Shown: positions 33,001-40,666 of the stretch, in pieces
Layout: every line of letters begins with the position of its first letter
Position numbering within the stretch: position 1 is the stretch's first letter
Origin: CAZCPB01 sp044223975
GTDB lineage: Bacteria; Planctomycetota; Phycisphaerae; Phycisphaerales; UBA1924
Direction of reading: 5' to 3'
NCBI GenBank assembly: GCA_044223975.1
Contig: JBGALI010000001.1
Span: 310,001 to 374,000, forward strand
DNA: 64,000 nt
Notes under the pieces: model-generated
The model's input: the letters and a program-made list of their open reading frames with translations, nothing else
The model's database searches: none
What the model was told of the DNA's origin: nothing
Translations under genes and position numbers: made by a program

Positions 33001-34107
33001 TCACGAGGCGGAGAGACGGGACCGCACCAAGTCCGCCCGCGCCGCGCGGCGCTGGTCCTGGTCGAGTTCCTGGCCGAGCACCATTTGGAGGTGCGCCGGC
33101 TGAACCAGAAGCGTCAGGTGGTTGACCATCGCCGGATCGATGTGAGGCAGGAGGCCGATCGTCGCCCCCAGCCGCACATGGCTGAGGTGCTGCATCGACT
33201 CTTCCGTGGTGAGCAGCCGAGCGTGCGTCAGCAGCCCGAACGCGCGGAACACCTGGTCCTGCAGCGCCGCGCCCCGCTTGCTCTGGAGCGTCCGACGCGC
33301 CGAGCGCTCGTACTCGATCACCTGGGGAAGGATCTCACGCTCCAACTCGTGCAAGATCACGGCCTCGGTCTTGCCGAGCGTGGTCTGGTTCGAGATCTGG
33401 TAGAAGTCTCCGGCCGCGTCCGAGCCTTCGCCGTAGAACCCGCGCACCGCCAGGTGCATGTCCGCGGCGGCCTTTTTGACCTTCTCGATGTCCCCCGTCA
33501 TCCGCAGCGCCGGCAGGTGGAGCATCACGCTCATGCGCACGCCCGTGCCCACGTTGGTGGGGCAGGCCGTGAGGTACCCGAACCGCGGGGAGAAGGCGTA
33601 GTCGAGCCCTCCCTCGAGCTTGTCGTCGAGTTGATCGATCTCGCTCCACGCGTCGGTCAGGCCAAGCCCGGCACGGATCACCTGGATGCGCAGGTGGTCC
33701 TCTTCGTTGACCATCACGCTCACACGCTCGCCGGGCATGCCCACCGCCACGGCGCGGGGGTCGCCGGCGCTCTCGCCCGTTTTTTCAGCACCGCTCGGAC
33801 CCCGCGGCTTGGCGTGCTGCTTCGAGATCAGGTGCCGCTCGACCAGCAGTTGTCGTTCGAAGCCGGGCGCTTCGTGCAGATCGATCCACAGGACCTGCTC
33901 GCTCAGCCGGGATGAGGTGAGCCGCGACCGGCACAGGTCCAGCACCGTCTGCCGGTCGAGGCGCGAGGCGCGGCCCGGGAAGGGCAGCGCGGCAAGGTTT
34001 CGAGCCAGTCGCACGCGTGACGAGATCACTACGTCCGACGCTAGCCCGCCGCCGCGCAGCCACTCCGTCCGCGCGTCGTAGGAGGGGAGTCGGCTTGGCG
34101 GGAGCAT
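33001..34107 (-). CDS. mcsB: Protein arginine kinase
   Basis: 368 residues, the usual length. McsB phosphorylates arginine residues, in Firmicutes marking proteins for the ClpCP protease. The phosphagen-kinase fold shows SDVVISSRVRLARNLAALPFP at the N-terminus, VNEEDHLRIQVI (about 140-151) and the nucleotide/guanidino site CPTNVGTGVRMSVMLHLP (about 190-207); RQ-type substrate loops follow. A 25-residue polar insert (PRGPSGAEKTGESAG) occurs near residue 105. AGGAG lies 6 nt before the ATG. It starts 21 bp after mcsA, as in Gram-positive clp operons, but neither clpC nor ctsR is present. Confidence 0.95.
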   Translation of the reverse strand: MLPPSRLPSYDARTEWLRGGGLASDVVISSRVRLARNLAALPFPGRASRLDRQTVLDLCRSRLTSSRLSEQVLWIDLHEAPGFERQLLVERHLISKQHAKPRGPSGAEKTGESAGDPRAVAVGMPGERVSVMVNEEDHLRIQVIRAGLGLTDAWSEIDQLDDKLEGGLDYAFSPRFGYLTACPTNVGTGVRMSVMLHLPALRMTGDIEKVKKAAADMHLAVRGFYGEGSDAAGDFYQISNQTTLGKTEAVILHELEREILPQVIEYERSARRTLQSKRGAALQDQVFRAFGLLTHARLLTTEESMQHLSHVRLGATIGLLPHIDPAMVNHLTLLVQPAHLQMVLGQELDQDQRRAARADLVRSRLSAS

Positions 34108-34128
34108 GCAATTCTCCTGAGGACCGAT

Positions 34129-34701
34129 TCACGCCGCCGATTGCCCGCCCCCGCCGTGCCGCTTCAATTCGTCACGGAGCTTGGCCGCTCGCTCGTACTG
34201 CTCGCCCTTGACGGCATCTTCGAGCTGGCGGCGAAGCGTCTGGATCTTCTGCACGCGTTCTTCGTGCGACGGGCCCGACGGCTCGGTATCCGCGGCGCCG
34301 GGCTTCGGGGCGGTTGCGTGCCGCCTGGGCGACTTGCCCAAGTGCAGGCACGCCCCCTCGTGCGCACGCTCGAGGAGCGTCGAGAGCTGCACTTCGAAGG
34401 TCTTGTAGCACGCGGCGCACCCGAGGTTCCCAGACTGCTTGAAGTCCGTGAACGACAGCCGGCACGACGGGCACACCGAAACGCCGGGAGCGGCCTTGGG
34501 CTTGGCGGATTCGGGAGCGGCGGTTGCGGGGGCCGCGGCAACGACGAAGTGCTTCAAGATCTCTTCAAGGGGCGTCTGTGACTGAACGGTGATGCCCTGT
34601 TCACGGGCGCAACGCTCGCACAGGTGCCGCTCGAACCTGACGCCGTTCTTCTTCGTCAGTTCGCGGACCGTCGCCTCGTTCTCGCAGAGGTCACACTTCA
34701 C
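34129..34701 (-). CDS. mcsA: Activator of protein arginine kinase, zinc and UVR-domain protein
   Basis: 190 residues. Two zinc-binding modules are visible: CDLCENEATVRE...CERCAREQG at the N-terminus (C-x2-C pairs, about 3-35) and CPSCRLSFTDFKQSGNLGCAACYKTF (about 77-102). A UVR motif (ETLRRQLEDAVKGEQYERAAKLRDELK-like, about 155-182) ends the protein, as in McsA. McsA binds and activates McsB. The start is a GTG at 34701 preceded by TAGACT at 34708-34713 (6 nt), with no Shine-Dalgarno site, so the mcsAB transcript is probably leaderless. The linker between the zinc modules is Ala/Pro-rich and longer than in B. subtilis. Confidence 0.93.
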   Translation of the reverse strand: MKCDLCENEATVRELTKKNGVRFERHLCERCAREQGITVQSQTPLEEILKHFVVAAAPATAAPESAKPKAAPGVSVCPSCRLSFTDFKQSGNLGCAACYKTFEVQLSTLLERAHEGACLHLGKSPRRHATAPKPGAADTEPSGPSHEERVQKIQTLRRQLEDAVKGEQYERAAKLRDELKRHGGGGQSAA

Positions 34702-34707
34702 AACGCG

Positions 34708-34713
34708 AGTCTA
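34708..34713 (-). promoter_or_regulatory. -10 element TAGACT of the mcsA-mcsB unit
   Basis: On the minus strand TAGACT ends 6 nt before the GTG at 34701, with no Shine-Dalgarno sequence in between. It is identical to the hexamer before the gene at 1025. Confidence 0.45.
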
Positions 34714-34858
34714 GAGCGCGAAATCACGGCGAGGCAATCCCGACGACGGTGGGGTGTAACCCGAGCCGTCCGAGTTGGCCGCGCAGCGCGAACCAACAGC
34801 ACGCGGTGTAAGGCGAACCGGAAGCTCATGCCGCGGAGAATAAGGCGAGCAGCCCCGC

Positions 34859-35143
34859 TCAGGCCTGGGGTGATGCGGCCAGCTTCTGCTGACGGGTGTA
34901 GCCGTACTTCCGCTTCAGCGGCTTGACGACCAGTCCTTGGCGGATGGCCTTGGTGGAGGCCTTGATCCGCATCGGGCGGCCATCGATGACGGCCGTGAGG
35001 TCCTGCAGGTTCGGCTTGAACGTGCGGCGCGTGATGCCCGTGGGCTTGAGGCCGAAGCCGCCCTTGCTCACCGCCTGCCCGCGCCACGCGCGACGCTTTC
35101 CAAAGCTGGTCTTCTTGCCGGTGAAATGGCACTTGCTGGGCAT
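34859..35143 (-). CDS. rpmB: Large ribosomal subunit protein bL28
   Basis: 94 residues. The sequence MPSKCHFTGKKTSFGKRRAW, the KPTGITRRTFKPNLQ region and the MRIKASTKAIRQG C-terminal half match bL28. It is a little longer than E. coli L28 (78 residues). The zinc-type C-x2-C motif of C+ paralogues is absent apart from Cys5. A promoter-like pair lies at 35214-35241. The gene is monocistronic between mcsA and an aminotransferase gene; rpmG (L33), a frequent partner, is not present. Confidence 0.95.
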   Translation of the reverse strand: MPSKCHFTGKKTSFGKRRAWRGQAVSKGGFGLKPTGITRRTFKPNLQDLTAVIDGRPMRIKASTKAIRQGLVVKPLKRKYGYTRQQKLAASPQA

Positions 35144-35213
35144 GGCTGGGTCTCGATGGCGGTGACAGAACCGAACTTCGCCCGATCATCCCGGGGCGAC
35201 AGGCAGGGCTCAA

Positions 35214-35241
35214 AGGATAGCGCCCCCGATGAATGGGACAA
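35214..35241 (-). promoter_or_regulatory. Promoter candidate for rpmB
   Basis: Reading on the minus strand, -35 TTGTCC (35241-35236) and -10 TATCCT (35219-35214) are 16 bp apart and would give a leader of about 65 nt for bL28. The leader could contain a regulatory structure but none is obvious. Confidence 0.4.
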
Positions 35242-35267
35242 GCGGGCCGGTCTCGCCCCCCCGACGC

Positions 35268-36455
35268 TCACCGCCGCCTGAAATCCTGCCGCTGCACCAT
35301 GACGTCCAGCGTCTGGCACACCAGGTCGATCTCCCGCTCCGTGAGGTTGTTGTGGAACGGAAGGGCCAGGGTTCGCTGGCTGACGCTTTCGGCGATTGGA
35401 AACATCCCGGGCTCGAACCCGAACTGCTCGCGGTAGAAGGGCTGCAGGTGGATGCACGGGAAGTAGTCCGAGGCCCCGATGTCGTGGTTACGCATCCCCT
35501 TGATGATGGCGTCCCGTTCCTCGCCCGCGTAGTTGGTCGACAGGCGCACCACGAACACGAACCAGCTCATCACGACATCGGGATCGACCGTCGGCACCAC
35601 CAGGGCGGGATTGCCTCCCAGGCGCGAGATGTATTGCTGCGCCACACGCTGACGCTTGCCCAGAATCTCATCGAACCGGCGCATCTGCCCGACGCCGATC
35701 GCCGCGTTGACCTCCGAGAGCCGGTAGTTGTACCCCAGCCGCTCGTGACGCAGCCACGAGCCGGCCGCCGCACCTCCCGCCGCCGGAGCGCCCTGCCACC
35801 CCAGCGGCCGGCCCTGGTTCCGCATCGAACGGCACATCTCGGCGAGCCGCTCGTCGTCGGTCACCACCATCCCGCCCTCTCCGGTGGTGATCTGCTTGTT
35901 CGGATAGAACCCGAACACCCCAGCACGCCCGAACGATCCCGCGGGCCGGCCTTTGAGCGTGGCGCCCAGGGCTTCGCAGGAGTCCTCGATCAGCGGGATC
36001 TCGTGGCGGTTGGCGATGGCGCGGTACGCGTCCATGTGCGCCGTGTTGCCAAACGTCTCCACCGCCAGGATCGCCTTGGTGCGCGGCGTGATCGCCTTCT
36101 CCACCCGCGCCGGGTCCATGTTCAGGCTCATCGGGCAGATGTCCACGAACACCGGCTTGGCGTTCACGAACAGGATGCAGTTGGCCGACGCGATGAACGA
36201 GAACGGGGTGGTGATCACCTCGTCCCCCGGGCCGATGTTCAGCGATCGCATGACCAGGTGCAGGCCGCACGTCCCCGACGAGACCGCCACCGCGTGCCGG
36301 CATCCCGCCCGCGCGGCCACGAGCGCTTCGAACTCCGGCACCAGGGGCCCGATGGAGAGCCGGCCGGAACGGAGCGTGCGCAGGACGAGTTGTTCCTCCA
36401 CCTCGGAAATGTCAGGGAGGCTCAGGGGAATCTCGGAATGGGAGCGGCTGGGCAT
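35268..36455 (-). CDS. DegT/DnrJ/EryC1/StrS family PLP aminotransferase
   Basis: 395 residues. These enzymes make amino sugars on nucleotide carriers for surface polysaccharides. Lys187 in FGFYPNKQITTGEGG is the PLP lysine; VSSGTCGLHLVMRSL, FSFIASANCILFVNAKPVFVDI and IEDSCEALGA are the other family signatures. A 15-residue Gly/Ala-rich insert (QGAPAAGGAAAG) occurs near 225. The ATG at 36455 is 7 bp after the dnaA stop, so it is likely transcribed with dnaA, an odd pairing. The keto-sugar substrate and the rest of the pathway are not encoded next to it; UDP-xylose synthase at 15437 is the only related enzyme in the window. Confidence 0.9.
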   Translation of the reverse strand: MPSRSHSEIPLSLPDISEVEEQLVLRTLRSGRLSIGPLVPEFEALVAARAGCRHAVAVSSGTCGLHLVMRSLNIGPGDEVITTPFSFIASANCILFVNAKPVFVDICPMSLNMDPARVEKAITPRTKAILAVETFGNTAHMDAYRAIANRHEIPLIEDSCEALGATLKGRPAGSFGRAGVFGFYPNKQITTGEGGMVVTDDERLAEMCRSMRNQGRPLGWQGAPAAGGAAAGSWLRHERLGYNYRLSEVNAAIGVGQMRRFDEILGKRQRVAQQYISRLGGNPALVVPTVDPDVVMSWFVFVVRLSTNYAGEERDAIIKGMRNHDIGASDYFPCIHLQPFYREQFGFEPGMFPIAESVSQRTLALPFHNNLTEREIDLVCQTLDVMVQRQDFRRR

Positions 36456-36462
36456 ACCCAGA

Positions 36463-38076
36463 TCATCGGCCCGAGGGCATGGTCGGGCCACTACGATCAT
36501 TCATCGGCGTGCCGCGCTCTGCCGCCCGGATCACCACCCCGCGGAGCCGGTCGCACAACCCCCGGAGGGTCAGATCCCCCGCGTCGGGCCCGAGTTCCTC
36601 GCGGAGCCCGGGGTCCTTGCCGTCGTCGAGGCGTTCGCGCACACGGGCGCACGCCATGATCAGCGTCGAATGGGTCGGGCGACCCATCAGGCGGGCCATC
36701 TCCGGGTAGCTGAGCGTCGTGAGCGAACGCCCCAGGAAGGCGCACATGGCACGCGCCAGCACGACCCGCTTGTGCCTGCCGCGCCCGCTGAAATCCTCGG
36801 GACTCACGCCCAATTCGCGGCACACCTCGGAGATCACCAGCTGGAAGGGCAAGGGTCGCGAGGACCGCGCCGGGGTGCTCGCTTCGTCCAGCCCCATGGC
36901 GCGACGGACGGTCCCGACCGTGACGATGGACGGGGTCGCCGCTCCGCCCGCCACCCGCACCAGTGCCTCGGCCTGCGTCAGGGCGCCCTCGAGATCGCGC
37001 ACGCTGGGCTTGGCGCCGTGGCGCCCCCCGGCCCGCTCGACCAGGAGCCGCAGGGCGGGCTCGTCGATCCGGATGCCTCTTCGCAGCGCGATGGCCCGCA
37101 CGATCCGCTCACGCAACTCCGGCTCCGGCGGCTCGATCCGCACCACCCCGGCCGCCATGAACCTCGACACGAGCTGCTCGGAAAGCTGGCGAATGTCCCG
37201 GGGGTGCTCGTCGGAAGCGACGACGATCCTGGCGCCGTCGAGGTCCAGAGCATCGAACGTGTGCAGCAGCTCGGTCTGCGTCTTGTCCTTGCCGGCCAGG
37301 AAATGGGCGTCGTCCAGGCACAGGAGGTCGATCCGCCGGAACGAGCGTCGGAACGCCTCGATCGAGTTGGACTTCACCGCCGCGATGAACTCGTTGGTGA
37401 ATTCCTCGCCGGTGGCGTACCGCACCCGGGCGTGGGGGCGGAGCTGCTTGAACCTGCCCACGATGCCGCGGAGAAGGTGCGTCTTGCCCAGCCCGCAGTC
37501 ACCTTGGACGAACAGCCGGTGCAGCGCCGCCGGGCCCTGCCCCTCGGCGATCCCGACCGCTCCCGCGTGGGCCAGCCGGTTGGACAGGCCAACCACGAAC
37601 GTGTCGAGCGAATAGCGGGCCAGGCGGTCGGCGTCGGCGCGGGTGTTGCTGAGCGCGGTCGCCCGCCGCGGAGCCGGACGCTCCGCGTTCACGGCGGGAG
37701 GGGTCGCCTCCGACGGCGGCTGCGGCGCTCGCCCGAAAGCCGTCGAATCAACCCGGAAATTCAGGCGCGACTCTTCCGCGCGGTCTTCCTCTCCCGGCGC
37801 GAGCACCTCGCGCGCCGCCGACCGCAATGCCTGCCCGAACCGTCGATCGATGAACTCGGCCATGAACTTCGTCGGGACGGTGACATCCAGGCGCGTCCCG
37901 TCGACGTTCATCACCGCCTGCTTGGCAAAGTATCGGTCGAACCGGTCGGGTCCCACGGCGAGGCTGACCTGCGATCGGATCCGCAGCAGCGCGTCGTCCT
38001 GGGGTCCGCGCCCGGCACTCTGAGGAGATGATCCCTGGAGGTCATCGGGGGGGGTCGAGCCGTAACGAGTCTCCAC
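36463..38076 (-). CDS. dnaA: Chromosomal replication initiator DnaA
   Basis: 537 residues. Domain I (about 25-95) is followed by a disordered Pro/Ala-rich domain II (about 96-150). The AAA+ domain III has Walker A GDCGLGKT (192-199), Walker B LLCLDDAHFL (251-260) and a sensor II region (SVRDLEGAL). Domain IV (about 410-500) has RHKRVVLARAMCAFLGRSLTTLSYPEMARLMG. The DNA-contact motif, DHTT in most DnaA, reads T468-H-S-T471. A 35-residue tail follows. The start is GTG at 38076. dnaN, recF and gyrB are not adjacent; the aminotransferase gene follows by 7 bp. The upstream gap holds possible origin elements. Confidence 0.92.
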   Translation of the reverse strand: METRYGSTPPDDLQGSSPQSAGRGPQDDALLRIRSQVSLAVGPDRFDRYFAKQAVMNVDGTRLDVTVPTKFMAEFIDRRFGQALRSAAREVLAPGEEDRAEESRLNFRVDSTAFGRAPQPPSEATPPAVNAERPAPRRATALSNTRADADRLARYSLDTFVVGLSNRLAHAGAVGIAEGQGPAALHRLFVQGDCGLGKTHLLRGIVGRFKQLRPHARVRYATGEEFTNEFIAAVKSNSIEAFRRSFRRIDLLCLDDAHFLAGKDKTQTELLHTFDALDLDGARIVVASDEHPRDIRQLSEQLVSRFMAAGVVRIEPPEPELRERIVRAIALRRGIRIDEPALRLLVERAGGRHGAKPSVRDLEGALTQAEALVRVAGGAATPSIVTVGTVRRAMGLDEASTPARSSRPLPFQLVISEVCRELGVSPEDFSGRGRHKRVVLARAMCAFLGRSLTTLSYPEMARLMGRPTHSTLIMACARVRERLDDGKDPGLREELGPDAGDLTLRGLCDRLRGVVIRAAERGTPMNDRSGPTMPSGR

Positions 38077-38464
38077 GTCTCACACCCTGTCGACACGCCG
38101 GCCCCGTCATGGCGCCGGACGAAAGTGAGGGCGGTCCGAGGAGTCCTTCCGACGCCGACCTTCGAAGGATCGGAGGCTCCGCCGGGGCGCGCCGCCACTA
38201 CCGCAACGCGGAGTGCACGGAAATCCCCGGACTCAAGTGGCCCCCATCCCGACGAAGAATCTGGTCAACCGGGTCCTTGGTCGACGCCGCAAAGGTAGAG
38301 CACGACGGCAGGCGCAGCAACAGCCTGAAAGTCTCGAAATCTGTCCCCATCTCCGTTGGGCAAAGCGCCGCAATGCTTTGCGCCGACCAAAAAAAACTTA
38401 TCAACGCCGCGGGCGGGCGTGTGCGAAGATCATGTGCAAAGAATGTGAAGACTCGGTTCAGGGA
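38077..38464. other. 388-bp region upstream of dnaA, possible origin or promoter region
   Basis: No gene is supported here. It contains a perfect 7-bp inverted repeat GCAAAGC/GCTTTGC (38360-38366 and 38375-38381), a run of eight A (38389-38396), and next to it TTATCAACG (38398-38406), a 7-of-9 match to the DnaA box TTATCCACA. Further TGTG-like half sites (TGTGCGAAG, TGTGCAAAG) lie at 38420-38440. On the minus strand a weak TTGCTG-17-TACCTT pair near 38295-38325 could be a dnaA promoter. Only one near-match box is seen, so origin function is a guess. Confidence 0.4.
38360..38406. promoter_or_regulatory. Inverted repeat, A-tract and DnaA-box-like site upstream of dnaA
   Basis: The 7-bp inverted repeat with an 8-bp spacer, the A8 tract and the DnaA-box-like TTATCAACG lie within 47 bp. 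Such a cluster could serve dnaA autoregulation or origin unwinding. Confidence 0.35.
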
Positions 38465-39478
38465 TCAGACGCGCTTCACGAACGCCACGCGCCGCGCGAA
38501 CGAGCGGAAACCAAACCGCTCGTACAGCCTGATCGCCGGCGTGTTCCTCGCGTCGACCGCGCACGTGAGTTCAGCGGCGCCGAGCCCGCGCGTGCGCTCG
38601 ATGCCCATGGACAGAAGCCGCGTGGCGATGCCGCGCCCGCGCAGGCAAGGCGCCAGGCCAAGGTAGACCAGTTCGACGCTCCGCTGGTCGGTGCACGGCG
38701 AGAGCAGCATGCAGCCGCACGCGATCCCGGCCTCGATCGCCACGAACCACAGCGCGGGGTCCCGCACGCCGGTCGCCTTGTGCGAGGCCAGAACGTCGTG
38801 CGAATCGCGAAGGCCGCACAACTCCGGGCAATCCAGCGTGTCCACGTAGCTCGAGTCCATCGCCGTCAGCAGCGTCGCATCCTGACGCTCCGGCGGCCCG
38901 AGGCTCGTGAGCGGGACCACCGACACGCCGCCGGGCCACCCCTCGGACACTGCCGGGAACGGCGCGTCAAAGGGCCGCCGCATGTACATCAACTCGCCGA
39001 CCTTGATGAACCCCGCCCGGGTCAGAGCCGCCGCGGCCGCGAGTTCCTGCGGCTCCGGCAGCGCCTGAGCCAGCCGCACGTCGTGACGCGGATTGACCGG
39101 AGCACCGCTTGCCCGAAGCAATGAAAAGTGCCCGCAGGCCGCCGCGAACAACTCCGAACGCTCGATCTCCCCGCGCGCGGGCCCGCCGGCATCTCCCCCG
39201 GGTGGCGGCTCGGACGCAAAGAGCATCATCGTCCGACCGGCGCCGGGCACCGCCAGGCACGCCTGCCGCACCCGTTCGCTCCCGTCCGAACCATCCACGC
39301 TCGCCCACATCAATTCGAGGTCGATCCCGTGGACCGGCGCCGCCGCGAGCATCCGTCGTGCCGCGGCCTCCCTATTCGGGACCGTCTGAGTCACGAGGCG
39401 CTCGGCCGCCCGGACTTGCAACCGGGCCGGAACCCGGATGATGCGCACCGCCGTACCGGCATGGGAGGCGGAGGTCAC
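38465..39478 (-). CDS. GNAT family N-acetyltransferase
   Basis: About 337 residues with a C-terminal GNAT domain: LVYLGLAPCLRGRGIATRLLSMGIERTRG is the acetyl-CoA loop (motif A, R/Q-x2-G-x-G/A reading RGRGIA) and ARNTPAIRLYERFGFRSF is motif B. The N-terminal half (IIRVPARLQVRAAERLVTQTVP...) looks like a second, decayed GNAT-type domain, as in mycothiol-synthase-like two-domain proteins. The substrate is unknown. The start is uncertain: GTG 39478 is used, with GTG 39448 and ATG 39544 also in frame. It is divergent from the gene at 39593 and lies upstream of the dnaA region. Confidence 0.8.
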   Translation of the reverse strand: MTSASHAGTAVRIIRVPARLQVRAAERLVTQTVPNREAAARRMLAAAPVHGIDLELMWASVDGSDGSERVRQACLAVPGAGRTMMLFASEPPPGGDAGGPARGEIERSELFAAACGHFSLLRASGAPVNPRHDVRLAQALPEPQELAAAAALTRAGFIKVGELMYMRRPFDAPFPAVSEGWPGGVSVVPLTSLGPPERQDATLLTAMDSSYVDTLDCPELCGLRDSHDVLASHKATGVRDPALWFVAIEAGIACGCMLLSPCTDQRSVELVYLGLAPCLRGRGIATRLLSMGIERTRGLGAAELTCAVDARNTPAIRLYERFGFRSFARRVAFVKRV

Positions 39479-39525
39479 CGGGTTTCTGAGTGGGGGATTC
39501 AAGCGTGCGGTCCGTGGGGCGGCGT

Positions 39526-39553
39526 TTGACCGGCCCCGGGTCATCTGTAGACT
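39526..39553 (+). promoter_or_regulatory. Promoter for the 39593 gene and rpmA
   Basis: -35 TTGACC (39526-39531) and -10 TAGACT (39548-39553) with a 16-bp spacer. A start near 39560 gives a leader of about 33 nt with AAGGA before the ATG at 39593. The complementary strand reads TAGTCT over almost the same bases, a possible divergent -10 for the GNAT gene. Confidence 0.55.
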
Positions 39554-39592
39554 ATCGCCTTGTTCCCGACCGTCGCTTGCGAAGGATATGGC

Positions 39593-40243
39593 ATGCCCGA
39601 GCCCACGTTCGAAACGTCCCGTCGCTCCGCGCTGGCCCGAGTTGCCGTGCTGCTGGGCGTGATCGCAACGCTCGTGGCCGGGGCGTGGGCGCCCGAGCCC
39701 GACCCGGTTCCCCGCCGGTGGCAGCTTGATTTCAAGCTCGGACCCCTCCGGATGGCGACCTTTGACATGCCGGGTGGTGGCTCCCAGTCGTACTACTACC
39801 TGACGTACCGGGTCACCAACACCAGCGGGCAGGACCTCCTCCTCGCGCCGGCCTTTGAGCTTTCGACCGCCGCCGGCGAACTGCTCCGGTCCGGACGCGA
39901 TGTGCCCGCTCAGGTCACCAGCCAGGTTCTCAACCTCCTCGGAAATCCCCTGATCGAGGACCAGATCGGAATTCTCGGCGTGATTATGCAAGGCGAAGAG
40001 AACGCCCGGGACGGCGTGGTGATCTGGCCAGTCACCGACATGCATCCCGAAGAAATCGCGATCTACGCCTCCGGTTTCAGTGGCGAGACCAAGTACGAGG
40101 ACACCAAGGACCCCAAGACCGGTCAGCCCGATCGCAAGGTGCTCCGGAAGTCGTACATGGCCCGCTACACGATGCCAGGCGAGCTCGACGGGCACGGTTC
40201 TCAGCCCTTCCCGCCTTACGAGCAGCGTTGGATCATGCGGTAA
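39593..40243 (+). CDS. Exported protein of unknown function, upstream of rpmA
   Basis: 216 residues. The N-terminus has a hydrophobic core (ALARVAVLLGVIATLVAGAWA, about 11-31), a signal peptide or anchor. The rest is mostly beta-type: WQLDFKLGPLRMATF, SYYYLTYRVTNTSGQDLLLAPAFEL, then YASGFSGETKYEDTKDPKTGQ, which suggests an immunoglobulin-like or DUF-type domain comparing strands of a secreted protein. I do not recognise the family. ATG 39593 has AAGGA upstream and a good promoter. It is followed by rpmA after 64 bp and probably shares its terminator. In most genomes rplU would be in this position. Confidence 0.7.
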   Translation: MPEPTFETSRRSALARVAVLLGVIATLVAGAWAPEPDPVPRRWQLDFKLGPLRMATFDMPGGGSQSYYYLTYRVTNTSGQDLLLAPAFELSTAAGELLRSGRDVPAQVTSQVLNLLGNPLIEDQIGILGVIMQGEENARDGVVIWPVTDMHPEEIAIYASGFSGETKYEDTKDPKTGQPDRKVLRKSYMARYTMPGELDGHGSQPFPPYEQRWIMR

Positions 40244-40307
40244 CGGAAGCCTATTGTTCCAACCCTGCGGCCACAGTGCCGTTCGGTATCTTCACGGAGC
40301 GTTCGTC

Positions 40308-40586
40308 ATGGCACACAAAAAGGGCCAGGGTTCGACCAAGAACGGTCGCGACTCCAATCCCCAGTTCCGCGGCATCAAGCTCTACGGCGGCGAAGTCGCC
40401 CAGCCCGGCTCGATCATCGTCCGCCAGGTCGGCACGCCGTTCCACGCGGGCTTTAACGTCAAGGAAGGCGCCGACAACACCCTGTACTCGGTCGCCAACG
40501 GCACGGTGGTCTTCCGCGGCAACAAGGTCCACGTGGCCCCCGCGGACGACAAGGCAGCCCGGCCGTTCTGGCTCAAGGCCAACTGA
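40308..40586 (+). CDS. rpmA: Large ribosomal subunit protein bL27
   Basis: 92 residues. The N-terminus MAHKKGQGSTKNGRDSNPQ reaches the peptidyl-transferase centre in bL27. GIKLYGGEVAQPGSIIVRQ and GTPFHAGFNVKEGADNTLY are classical. It starts directly at MAHKK, as in E. coli, with no Firmicutes-type cleaved leader. ACGGAG lies 8 nt before the ATG. The usual partner rplU (bL21) is not upstream. A strong intrinsic terminator follows at 40612. Confidence 0.97.
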   Translation: MAHKKGQGSTKNGRDSNPQFRGIKLYGGEVAQPGSIIVRQVGTPFHAGFNVKEGADNTLYSVANGTVVFRGNKVHVAPADDKAARPFWLKAN

Positions 40587-40611
40587 ACGCCGCAGCACAT
40601 CTGAACTGATA

Positions 40612-40649
40612 GCGGCCCGGGAGAAGTTCCGGGCCGCTTCGTTTTTGTT
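40612..40649 (+). terminator. Rho-independent terminator after rpmA
   Basis: Perfect 9-bp stem GCGGCCCGG (40612-40620) and CCGGGCCGC (40629-40637) with an 8-nt loop, followed by a T-rich tail TTCGTTTTTGTT. It is the strongest intrinsic terminator in the window and also separates rpmA from the convergent gene ending at 40667. Confidence 0.92.
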
Positions 40650-40666
40650 CCGTTGCCGCGGCGGGC

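Noticed and set aside
31344..33125. A 593-codon plus-strand frame over the GH172 gene
   Set aside because: It mirrors the codon bias of the minus-strand GH172 gene, has no ribosome site and no recognisable domain.
35229..38031. Two long plus-strand frames (35229-36659 and 35953-38031) over the aminotransferase and dnaA genes
   Set aside because: Both are opposite genes with complete family motifs; the products are Arg/His/Pro-rich without domains.
38360..38396. Inverted repeat plus A-tract read as a terminator
   Set aside because: On the plus strand it is followed by A residues rather than T. On the minus strand the T-run precedes the hairpin. No gene ends there.
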